From: Anodontia alba
Taxonomy: Eukaryota; Mollusca; Bivalvia; Lucinida; Lucinidae
Assembly: GCA_964016985.1 (NCBI GenBank)
Contig: OZ024827.1
Coordinates: 57,331,507 to 57,395,506 of the forward strand
Direction of reading: 5' to 3'
DNA: 64,000 nt
A program made the position numbers and the translations under genes. Each line of letters starts with the position of its first letter. Within the stretch, counting starts at the first letter, position 1. Below the pieces are notes generated by a model. That model searched no databases. It saw nothing but the letters and a program-made list of their open reading frames with translations, and was not told the origin of the DNA. Shown here one piece after another: positions 1 through 8,402 of the stretch.

Positions 1-711
1 ACTGGAGAGAACTTTAAGAATATCAAGTGCTTTTAAACATTTAGCTTTTAAAGCTTTGGTGTGTGGGATAAAAGATAATTTGTTATCGAACAAAAGACCA
101 AGGAAATTGCTTCACTGACGACTGGAATGGGACTACCATATATGGTAAGATGAGGATCTAAATGTAATTGTCGTATCTGACAGAAATTAACGCATTGTGT
201 TTTTGTTTTTGAAAACTTGAAACCATTTTCTGTAGCCCAATCTTCTATATTTTTTAAACACCGTTGGAATTTGAATTCAATGGTTTCCATATTTTTCGAT
301 CTAATAAATATTCCAAAATCGTCAACAAAAGGAGAACAATCAATGTCTTTTACACATTTAACAATGTCATTAATTTTAATGCCAAACAAGGTAGGTGATA
401 AAATGCTTCCCTGTGGTACACCTTGTTCCTGTTTAAATATGTCCGATAATGTATTACCTATTCGAACATTAAATGTTCGATCTGATAAAAAATTTTGATA
501 AAAAGTGGCAATCGGTCTTTAAGGCCTAATTTATGTAAACCTTTCATGATGCCATATTTCCAAGTAGTGTCATAGGATTTTTCAAGATCAAAAATACAGC
601 TACGACAGGTTCTTTTTTAACAAAGGCATCACGAATAAATGATTCCAAACGAATTAAATGATCGTTTGTACAGTTATTTTTCCTGAATCCAGCTTGAAAT
701 TTTGTTATAAG
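1..711 (-). pseudogene. reverse transcriptase fragment of LINE copy E
   Basis: The minus strand encodes the RT fingers/palm region homologous to ORF2 of copy D, including the segment with the VDD catalytic motif (FVDDFGIFIRSKNMET at about 301-345). A 1-nt deletion near 500 and further small indels near 108 and 590 break the frame. This copy is more diverged from D than B and C are. It is joined to ORF1 sequence at 711/712, where the ORF1 frame reads into the RT out of register and stops at 674. Confidence 0.85.
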
Positions 712-925
712 CATTTTTTAATTTTTTAACATTTTTTGGAGTGCCTATTAAAGATTCAATTTGTTTTTCTATGATGAATGGAGACAGTGAAGTAATTGGT
801 TTGTCTTCCTTACTCGAAATCACTAAAAATTTAGCGAAGTTCTCATTAGCTTTGAACGTAAAAGTAGTTGGTTGCGTGTCGTCCTCCGAAGAGTCGAACG
901 CCAGAAATCGTTTTCGAGAGGCCAT
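712..925 (-). pseudogene. ORF1 N-terminal remnant of LINE copy E
   Basis: This is the first ~71 codons of the LINE ORF1, beginning MASRKRFLAFDSSEDD at 925. An in-frame ATG lies upstream at 970. The zinc-knuckle region is lost in the internal deletion, and the frame continues only a dozen codons into out-of-frame RT sequence. The junction does not look like an intron because the missing segment does not begin with GT on the sense strand. Confidence 0.85.
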
Positions 926-1325
926 GGTGATGGAATTTTTGATTCGATAGCTATGCGCCCCACCCTCCATGGAGCCCTACAAGGGGACGTTAAACAGAAA
1001 TGGATGTCCTATTTCTAACGTCAAGGCTACATTGCTATTATACTCGGTGTTGAAAATCTGGAGATCCCTGGGCTTTCCTTAATCATCAGGTTCCCCTCTC
1101 CCAGCATACGAGACGCAACCCACGGCAAACAGGTGGTTCCTGTTTTAATAGGGGATTACACCCTATCCACTACAGAAGGAAAATGATCTGTAGATTTTAT
1201 TCCCTACAGACAAGGGAGGCCGAAAACGTCTGGGAAATTGAAAGGTTATTTTTAACATTAGGAGATCCATATTTAAAATAAACAGTTTATTAAAGAAAGA
1301 AGGATTCATTTTGGATTCATTTTTA

Positions 1326-2981
1326 GCTCACCTGAGCCGAAGGCTCAAGGTGAGGTATTGTGATCACTCACCGTCCGTCGTCGTCGTCGTCCGTCTGTCC
1401 GTCCGTCCGTTCACAATCTTTAAACAACATCTCCTCCTGAACCAGTGATTGGATTTTGACCAAACTTCACAGGAATGATCCTTGGTTGGTCCTCTTTCAA
1501 AGTTGTTCAAATGGTTTCGGTCCATTGTATATCTAGGTCACAGGAGCTAAAAATAGATTTTTTAACTAAAAACTTAAAAAATCTTTTATGTCAGAAACCA
1601 CTGGACCGATTTCAATATAATTTTGCAGAAATGTTCCATTGGTAATCCTCTACCAAGATTGTTCAAGCCATTTGGATTCGTCAAATAACATGGCCGCCAG
1701 GGGGCGGGGCTTATTTTCCCTATATATCTATATAGAAAACTTTAAAAATCATCTTGTTTGTTTGTGTTCAGGTTTTACGGCCAGTCAACCCAGTGGGGTC
1801 ATGTCGAGCTACCATGTCCTCTACCAAGATTGTTCAAGCCATTTGGATTCGTCAAATAACATGGCCGCCAGGGGGCGGGGCTTATTTTCCCTATGTATCT
1901 AAATAGAAAACTTTAAAAATCTTTTTGTCAGAAACCACTGGACCGATTTCATTATAACTTGACAGAAATGTTTCCTTGTTGACCCTCTACCAAGATTGTT
2001 CAAGTTATCATGATTCATTAAAAAAACGTGGCCGCCAAGGGGTGGGGCTTATTTTTCCCTATATATCTATATAGAAAAGTTTAAAAATTTTCTTGTCAGA
2101 AACCAATGGACCAATTTCAATATAACTTAGCAGGAATGTTTTTTTGGTGACCCTCTACCAAGATTGTTCAAGCCGGCATGATTCGTCAAAAAACATGGCA
2201 GCTAGGGGGCGGGGCATATTTTCCCTATATATCTATATAGAAAATTTTAAAAATCTTCTCGTAAGAAACCGTTGAGTCGAGTTCATTGTAACTTGGCAGG
2301 AATGTTGCTTTGGTGACCTTGTACCAAGATTGTTCAAGCCCTCATGATACGTCAAAAAACATGGCCGCCAGGGGATTTTCCGTATATATCTGTATAGAAA
2401 ATTTTAAAATTCTTCTTTTCAGAAACCACCTGACCGATTTCAATATTACTTGGCAGGAATGTTGCTTTGGTGACCCTGTGCCAAGATTGTTCAAGCAATC
2501 ATGATTCGGCAAAAAACATGGCTGCTAGGGGTGGGGCTTATTTTCCCTATATATCTAAATAGAAAAATTTAGAAATCTTCTTGTCAGAAACCACTGAACC
2601 GATTTCAGTATAACTTGCAGGAATGTTCCTTTGGTGGCACTCTACCAAGTTTATTCATACTGTCTTGATTCGTCAAAAAATATGGCCGTTGGGGGTGGGG
2701 CTTATTTTCCCTATATAGCTATATAAAACACTTAAAAATCTTTTTGTCAGAAACCAATGGACCAATTTCAATATAACTTGGCAGAATTTTTCCTTTGGTG
2801 ACCTTCTTTCAAGATTCAGTTCCAGCAGTCATGATGCATGAAAAAAAACATAGCCGCTCGGGAGTAGGGCTATAAAATTTATACAAAAATCTTAGAGCAG
2901 TGAACTTGGCTGAAACTTCAACAGTAAGTTTGCAAAGCTGTTTGCTCAGGTGAGCGATATAGGACCATCATGGTCCTCTTG
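1326..2981 (+). mobile_element. Helentron/Pearl-like non-autonomous element 1
   Basis: It begins CTCACCTGAGCC followed by its near-complement (a subterminal hairpin), then a (CCGT)n-rich tract at about 1370-1412, then about eight degenerate units of ~165-170 bp marked by the phrase CCTCTACCAAGATTGTTC (about 1647, 1818, 1984, 2152, 2317, 2475, 2639, 2801). It ends GCTCAGGTGAGCG, a hairpin AGGACCATCATGGTCCT, and CTTG. The order 5' hairpin, microsatellite, ~160 bp core repeats, subterminal inverted repeat, 3' hairpin is that of DINE-1/Helentron-derived and bivalve Pearl-type elements. It sits in the 5' leader of LINE copy E, and copies D, B and A show the uninterrupted site. There is no coding capacity. 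Strand is set by placing the microsatellite end first. Confidence 0.7.
1757..1815 (+). repeat. SINE-tail fragment inside the core array of element 1
   Basis: About 60 bp in the second core unit is foreign to the array. It reads GGTTTTACGGCC...CAACCCA..GGGGTCATGTCGAGC and matches the tail of the SINE at 30811-30860. It replaces rather than adds to the corresponding part of the unit. The ~75 bp of array on either side are nearly identical to each other, which suggests a recent local duplication or template switch. Confidence 0.65.
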
Positions 2982-3174
2982 TTTAAGAGAGTCAAACAAA
3001 CAAGCTGTGTTAGATGATATGTAGCTTTCAAATGATATGTAGCTTTCATACCTTGAAAAACGTTTAGTTTTTTATCTAACAATATTAAATGCATCTTACT
3101 TTTTAATGTGGAGAATGCTAGAGTTCGGAAAAATGACACAAACACAAGACAAACACATATGTTAAATACAGATG

Positions 3175-3449
3175 ATGGATGGATGGATGGATGGATATTT
3201 TTTTTTATAGACGCTCAACCCTAAAAGGGCATATAGCGACTAATAAGTTGTATATTATATGATGATTTTATTTAATGAGATGGATGGATATTTTGTTTAT
3301 AGACGCTCAACCCTAAAAGGGCATATAGCGTCTAATAAGTTTTGTTATATGATGATTTTATTTAATGAGAAATTTAAAAATATCTAGGATTGATGTGTTT
3401 ATTTTAAAGAGATAAAGTATCAATGATTTTAAGTGATTAAAAATACTGA
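3175..3449 (-). repeat. 3' end of LINE D: duplicated hairpin and (ATCC)n tail
   Basis: The 3' untranslated end carries a 7-bp stem AGACGCT/AGCGTCT (3301-3332) enclosing CCCT-AAAA-GGG, followed on the sense strand by (ATCC)n. The last ~105 bp, hairpin and tail included, occur twice in tandem (about 3177-3279 and 3280-3390). The distal copy has a broken outer stem (AGCGACT). The same single module ends copies C (13259-13314) and B (15775-15830). A hairpin next to a microsatellite tail is the kind of structure a LINE reverse transcriptase recognises; that role is inferred. Confidence 0.75.
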
Positions 3450-6400
3450 TCATATTTTATTAAAAAGTCCGATCTCTTTAAGAAAGTCGAGTATTTTCTG
3501 AGTTGGCATATCAAAAAGTTCCTTTATAGTGTTTATATTAAAATACTTTGTGCGAATGTGATTAAATTCAGCACAAGTGATAAGAAAATGTTTGACTGTG
3601 AAAGGTTCATTACAAGGAATGCAGAATGGAGCTTGTTCATTGTTTAAAATATAAGAATGAGTAATTCTAGTGTGTCCAAGTCTACATCTCGTGATTTTTG
3701 TTTGTTCTTTTCTGCTGAGATTAGAGAATGTGCATTTGCTGTTAAAATTTGGTTTGATTTCATTTAATTTATTATAAGTTTGTGTTTCCCAAACAGACTG
3801 ACATTTGTTGTTGATGTATTGACAGACGTTTGATTTAAAGTCGGAGTGAGGAATTTTGAAATTGGTTATTACTAAGGATAATGCAGATTTGGCTTCTGAA
3901 TCTGCTAATTCATTTCCACGAATATTAACGTGGCTGGGAAGCCAACAAAATACAATTTCTTTTGAAGTGGAAAGATAATAATATTTTTTAAGAATTTGCT
4001 GAATTAACGGGTTTGTATGGTGTAAATCTTTAAGAGATTTTAATACAGAAAGAGAATCTGAATAAATGATAAACTGTTTTTCAGACTGATCTCTGATATG
4101 GTAAAGTGCAATATCTATTGCCTTGGCTTCGGCGGTAAAAATGGAGCTATTATCAGGTAATCTGATACTGTCAGTAAAATTTGGACTAATAACAGAACAA
4201 GCAACTTTCTCATCTTGTTTCGAACCATCTGTATAAATTGACAGGTAATGTTTATAATTTGATTTGATTTCTAAAATTTCATTCTTAAAAATATGCGACT
4301 CGACTTCTGTTTTTTTATTTTTATGAAGGTCTAAAATAATCTTTGGAGGGTTTAACGTCCATGGCTCTTTTGATGGAAAAGAAAAATGCTGAACATTTTT
4401 AATATTGATATTGGCCTCTTCAAGTAACGGTTGTATTCTCAGGCCAAGGGGTTTAATAGCTGTTGGTTTATTATTGTAAAATCTTTCATATTTAGGGTTA
4501 AAAACACAATCATGAGCTGAATTACGTGGATTGGCGGCTAATTTAGTAACATATTGAAGAGACAATTTCTCTCTTCTTATATACAATGATGGTTCATTTG
4601 ATTCAGCGTATAAACTTTCGACGGGGGAAGTACGAAAAGCCCCTAGAGCCAGACGTAAACCCTGGTGATGAATAGTATCCAAAGATTTCAAATAAGATTT
4701 TCTTGCGGATCCATAAACTATGGATCCATAATCCAATTTAGATCTAATTAAAGATCTATAGAGATTTAAAAGGACAGTACGATCTCCTCCCCAGTCGGAA
4801 CTGGAGAGAACTTTAAGAATATCAAGAGCTTTAAGACATTTAGCTTTTAAAGCTTTGATGTGTGGTATAAAAGATAATTTGTTATCGAACAAAAGACCTA
4901 GGAATTTTGCTTCACTGACGACTGGAATAGGACTACCGTATATGGTGAGATGAGGATCTAAATGTAGCTGACGTATCTGACAAAAATGAACGCATTGAGT
5001 TTTTGTTTTTGAAAATTTGAAACCATTTTCTGTTGCCCAATCTTCTATATTGTTTAAACATCGTTGTAGTTTGAATTCAATGGTTTCCATATTTTTCGAT
5101 CTAATAAATATTCCAAAATCGTCAACAAAAAGTGAACAATCAAGGTCTTTCACACATTTAACAATATCGTTAATTTTAATGCCAAACAAGGTAGGTGATA
5201 AAATGCTTCCCTGTGGTACACCTTGTTCTTGTTTAAATATGTCCGATAACGTATTACCTATTCGAACATTAAATGTTCGATCTGATAAAAAATTTTGAAT
5301 AAAAAGTGGTAATCGGCCTTTAAGGCCTAATTTATGTAAATCTTTCATGATGCCATGTTTCCATGTAGTATCGTAAGCTTTTTCAAGATCAAAAAATACA
5401 GCTACAACATGTTCTTTTTTAATAAAGGCATCACGAATAAAGGATTCCAAACGAATCAAATGATCGTTTGTACAGTTATTTTTTCTGAATCCAGCTTGAT
5501 ATTTTGTTATAAGCTGGTTTGATTCCAAGAACCAAACCAGCCTATCATTAATCATTCTCTCCATTGTTTTACATAAACAACTTGTCAAAGCAATAGGTCT
5601 GTAGTTAGTAGCTTCAGTATGGTCTTTATTTGGTTTTGGTATAGGTATAATCGTTGCTTTACTCCAGTCTTTTGGAAATTTTCCAGTGATCCAAATATCA
5701 TTTAAAATATTTAATAAAGTTTTTAAAGCGTTATTGGGTAAATGTTTAAGAATTTGATAATGAATGTCATCAGGACCAACAGCTGTATCATGAGATTTAT
5801 GAAGAGCATCTAATAATTCTGAAGCTGTGAATGGTACATTATATTTTTCATGATTTAGTGACGTAAAATTTAGATGCTCTTTCTCTCGTTCCTGTTTTAT
5901 GTTTTGAAAGGTTTCGGAATAGTTTGCACTAGAAGAGTTTTTCTGAAAATTCTCTCCTAGTGCATTGGAAATATCTTTAGTCGTTGAGCATATATTTCCA
6001 TTTGATTTAATATGGACATGCTTGTTATTTTTATTTTTGCCAGTAATTTTTCGAATCATGTCCCATATTTTCTTTGCTGGAGTTCTAGAATTAAGTTTGG
6101 AGACGTATTGCTGCCAAGATGTTCTTTTAGCCGTTTTTATTGTCTTGCGAGCTTTAGCTCGCATTTGTTTGGCATGGATTAGATTTTCTTTTGTTGGCTG
6201 CCTATTGAACTTTCGTAAGGCAGATTTTCTTTTATTTATTGAATTTTTAACATCTTTATTAAACCAAGGTCTATTTCTTTTTGAACGTGTCGAGGACTTT
6301 GGAATACATTTTTCGGCTACATGAATTAGTGTATCAGTAAAAGCTTGTATATCATCTGCTGTTTTAAACATTTCAGGATTTAATTTTTCATTACATAGCT

Positions 6401-7121
6401 CCATAAAATTCTCCCAGTTTGCTTTATTCAAATTCCATCGGGAATGATGGTCTTCATTTGTCGATGTAATTTCTTCAATTTTAATTGGAAAATGATCGCT
6501 CCCATGAAGGTCATCTAAAACTGACCAATCAAAATCTAAGTAAATATTTGGAGAGCATATAGACAAATCTAAAGCAAAATAATTTTTTGTAGGAGAATGA
6601 AGATAAGTTGGTTGTTTATCGTTAAATAAACATAAATCATTTTCTGCAATAAAATTTTCTATTATTTCTACTTTGTTATTTGTATCCAGACAACCCCATA
6701 GTTTGCTGTGACTATTAAAGTCACCTAATAATAAATAAGGACGAGGTAACTGGTTTATAAGATTTTCTAAATCGTGTTTAGAAAATTTACAGTGTGGAGG
6801 AAGATATAGAGAACAAATTGTTATGGATTTAGATAGAGTGACATTTACAGCAACAGCTTGTAAATTACTATTTATATCTATCTGTCTATGAGGAACATTT
6901 GATTTTACAAGGATAGATGAACCTCCTGAGGCTTTCTGATTTTCAGTTGCGATATGATTATATAAACTATAATTTTTAAAATTAATATTATCTGTATTTT
7001 TTAAAAAGGTTTCCTGGAGACAAAAGACAGTCGGAGAAAGTAGTGTTGTTAAAATTAGAATTTCGTTATAATTTGCTTTTAGTCCTCGACAGTTCCACTG
7101 AATAATTGATTTTTTATCCAT
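3450..7121 (-). CDS. LINE ORF2 polyprotein: AP endonuclease, reverse transcriptase, RNase H
   Basis: The intact 1223-residue frame starts MDKKSIIQWNCRG at an ATG 33 bp after the ORF1 end. Endonuclease: NCRG 10-13, QET 36-38, GDFN 133-136, LDLSI 184-188, GSDH 207-210. RT: about 470-750, with FFDLEKAYD near 576-584, GVPQGS 634-639 and FVDD 665-668. RNase H: TDGS 964-967, the catalytic Glu at about 998 in FTAEAKA, YSDS 1020-1023 and the Asp of ELAD at 1074. A C-x2-C-x7-H-x4-C knuckle lies near residue 1172. All catalytic residues of the three enzymes are visible, so this ORF could in principle be active. It would nick target DNA and copy the element RNA by target-primed reverse transcription in the nucleus. 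Length is usual for EN-RT-RNH LINEs. Confidence 0.95.
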   Translation of the reverse strand: MDKKSIIQWNCRGLKANYNEILILTTLLSPTVFCLQETFLKNTDNINFKNYSLYNHIATENQKASGGSSILVKSNVPHRQIDINSNLQAVAVNVTLSKSITICSLYLPPHCKFSKHDLENLINQLPRPYLLLGDFNSHSKLWGCLDTNNKVEIIENFIAENDLCLFNDKQPTYLHSPTKNYFALDLSICSPNIYLDFDWSVLDDLHGSDHFPIKIEEITSTNEDHHSRWNLNKANWENFMELCNEKLNPEMFKTADDIQAFTDTLIHVAEKCIPKSSTRSKRNRPWFNKDVKNSINKRKSALRKFNRQPTKENLIHAKQMRAKARKTIKTAKRTSWQQYVSKLNSRTPAKKIWDMIRKITGKNKNNKHVHIKSNGNICSTTKDISNALGENFQKNSSSANYSETFQNIKQEREKEHLNFTSLNHEKYNVPFTASELLDALHKSHDTAVGPDDIHYQILKHLPNNALKTLLNILNDIWITGKFPKDWSKATIIPIPKPNKDHTEATNYRPIALTSCLCKTMERMINDRLVWFLESNQLITKYQAGFRKNNCTNDHLIRLESFIRDAFIKKEHVVAVFFDLEKAYDTTWKHGIMKDLHKLGLKGRLPLFIQNFLSDRTFNVRIGNTLSDIFKQEQGVPQGSILSPTLFGIKINDIVKCVKDLDCSLFVDDFGIFIRSKNMETIEFKLQRCLNNIEDWATENGFKFSKTKTQCVHFCQIRQLHLDPHLTIYGSPIPVVSEAKFLGLLFDNKLSFIPHIKALKAKCLKALDILKVLSSSDWGGDRTVLLNLYRSLIRSKLDYGSIVYGSARKSYLKSLDTIHHQGLRLALGAFRTSPVESLYAESNEPSLYIRREKLSLQYVTKLAANPRNSAHDCVFNPKYERFYNNKPTAIKPLGLRIQPLLEEANINIKNVQHFSFPSKEPWTLNPPKIILDLHKNKKTEVESHIFKNEILEIKSNYKHYLSIYTDGSKQDEKVACSVISPNFTDSIRLPDNSSIFTAEAKAIDIALYHIRDQSEKQFIIYSDSLSVLKSLKDLHHTNPLIQQILKKYYYLSTSKEIVFCWLPSHVNIRGNELADSEAKSALSLVITNFKIPHSDFKSNVCQYINNKCQSVWETQTYNKLNEIKPNFNSKCTFSNLSRKEQTKITRCRLGHTRITHSYILNNEQAPFCIPCNEPFTVKHFLITCAEFNHIRTKYFNINTIKELFDMPTQKILDFLKEIGLFNKI

Positions 7122-7154
7122 GATAAATGGAGAGATGATTTGAAAATAAGGAAC

Positions 7155-8402
7155 TTAATCCTTTTGTTTTCTCTGAGACTGCGAGAACATGGAGGAGTCA
7201 GTCTCTAACTCCATGTTCTCAAGGGAATCGAACCGATTGACCAACTTGATCGGATCGGCCGACGCCCCTTTACTATATGGATTTGGTACTTTATCTTTAT
7301 CTTTTTCTTTTCCATTTTTTCCTTTCTGGTCAGCTGTCCTGGACCTGGATCTCTGTTGTGATCCACTTGTTTTAGTCGGCTGTGTTTGTGAACTGTTTTG
7401 AGATTTTGTTGGTGGTCTAGACTGATGAGTAGATGTGGGTTTAGGTTTAGGTTTTAGAGTAGGAGTAATAACTTTTGAATTTGCTTTGATGACAGAATCT
7501 TTTTCGTTAAACTGGGTAGAACTTTCTTTGGTTTCAGGTTTAGTGTTTAGGGATTGAACAACTTTTGCAAAGGTGATTTCAGGTTAATTTTCTTGTATTT
7601 TTTTGGCTTCCAAATAAGTAATTTTTTGTGTAAGTTTAATTTTCATTATTTCTTTCTCTTTTTTCCAAATTTCACACTGATTTGATTTTGATTGATGGTT
7701 TTTGTGACAGTTCACACACTTGGCTTCATTTTTACAAGCATTTGTTGAGTGATCAAAGTCACCCATACCACATTTTTCACATACTGATCCAGGTAATTCA
7801 GGACAGCCGTTTTCATGATGTCCAAACCTCTGACAGTTGAAACACCGCAGAGGATTTGGAATGTAGACTTCAACCGGTATAATTCGGTAAAAGATTTTTA
7901 GTGATTTCGGTAAAGTTGTGGTGTTGAAAGTTAGTAAAAGTGTATTTGTTTCTATAAAGTTTCCATCTTTTTTAATTTTAAAACGTTTGCAAGCTGTTAC
8001 TCCTTGTGTGTTAAGATATTCTGTGATATTTTCTTCAGTTTCATGTTTTAGCATCCTGTCACGGATAATACCTTTGCAACTATTGAGTGTTTTATGTTCC
8101 GTGACAGAGACATTAATGTTAAAGAATTTTGTAATTTTCAAGAGATTATCAGTTTGAGATTTTCTGTTAGTTTCGACCAAAAGAGTTCCATTTTTTAATT
8201 TTTTTACATTTTTTGGAGTGTCTATAATTGATTCTATTTGCTTTTCTATAATGAAAGGTGACAGTGAAGTAATAGGTTTGTCGTCTTTACTCGAAATCAC
8301 TAAAAATTTAGCGAAGTTCTCATTAGCTTTGAATGTAAATGTAGTCGGTTGCGTGTCGTCCTCCGAAGAGTCGAACGCCAGAAATCTTTTTCGAGATGCC
8401 AT
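7155..8402 (-). pseudogene. LINE ORF1 with one premature stop (copy D)
   Basis: The ORF1 nucleic-acid-binding protein frame begins MASRKRFLAFDSSEDD. It is open for 272 codons to 7584, where a CAA codon of the intact copy B reads TAA; beyond that the same frame continues to the normal stop at 7155. Three CCHC-type zinc knuckles (about residues 187-200, 208-223, 229-243) lie before the stop, and the basic, Ser/Thr/Pro-rich tail lies after it. The MASRK start is preferred over the upstream MEGGAH start because that segment is out of frame in this copy. Family role: binds element RNA to form the ribonucleoprotein. Confidence 0.9.

Larger units (their letters stand above)
1..3174 (-). mobile_element. 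LINE copy E, internally deleted and split by a Helentron-like insertion
   Basis: Read on the minus strand, this copy carries 5' leader (3174-2982 and 1325-926), the first part of ORF1, then reverse transcriptase sequence running off the window start. It matches copies D and B closely but lacks about 2.7 kb between ORF1 codon ~72 and the RT, and about 0.37 kb of leader (junction near 1050). Both junctions show 1-4 bp of shared sequence. The leader is interrupted at 1326-2981 by a separate element. The copy ends abruptly at 3171-3177, where the (GGAT)n tail of copy D begins, so it is 5'-truncated. It cannot encode a working element. Confidence 0.85.

Noticed and set aside
5017..5298. Plus-strand frames of 60-120 codons over the LINE copies, seen repeatedly
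   Set aside because: They are antisense shadows of ORF1 and ORF2 and recur only because the LINE copies do.
712..5514. The missing segment between ORF1 and RT in copy E considered as a spliced intron
   Set aside because: On the sense strand the missing segment does not start with GT, and the junction has only a shared base; deletion fits better.
7420..7440. CTGATGAG phrase as a hammerhead ribozyme core
   Set aside because: It lies inside ORF1 coding sequence and the required GAAA and stem elements are not present.
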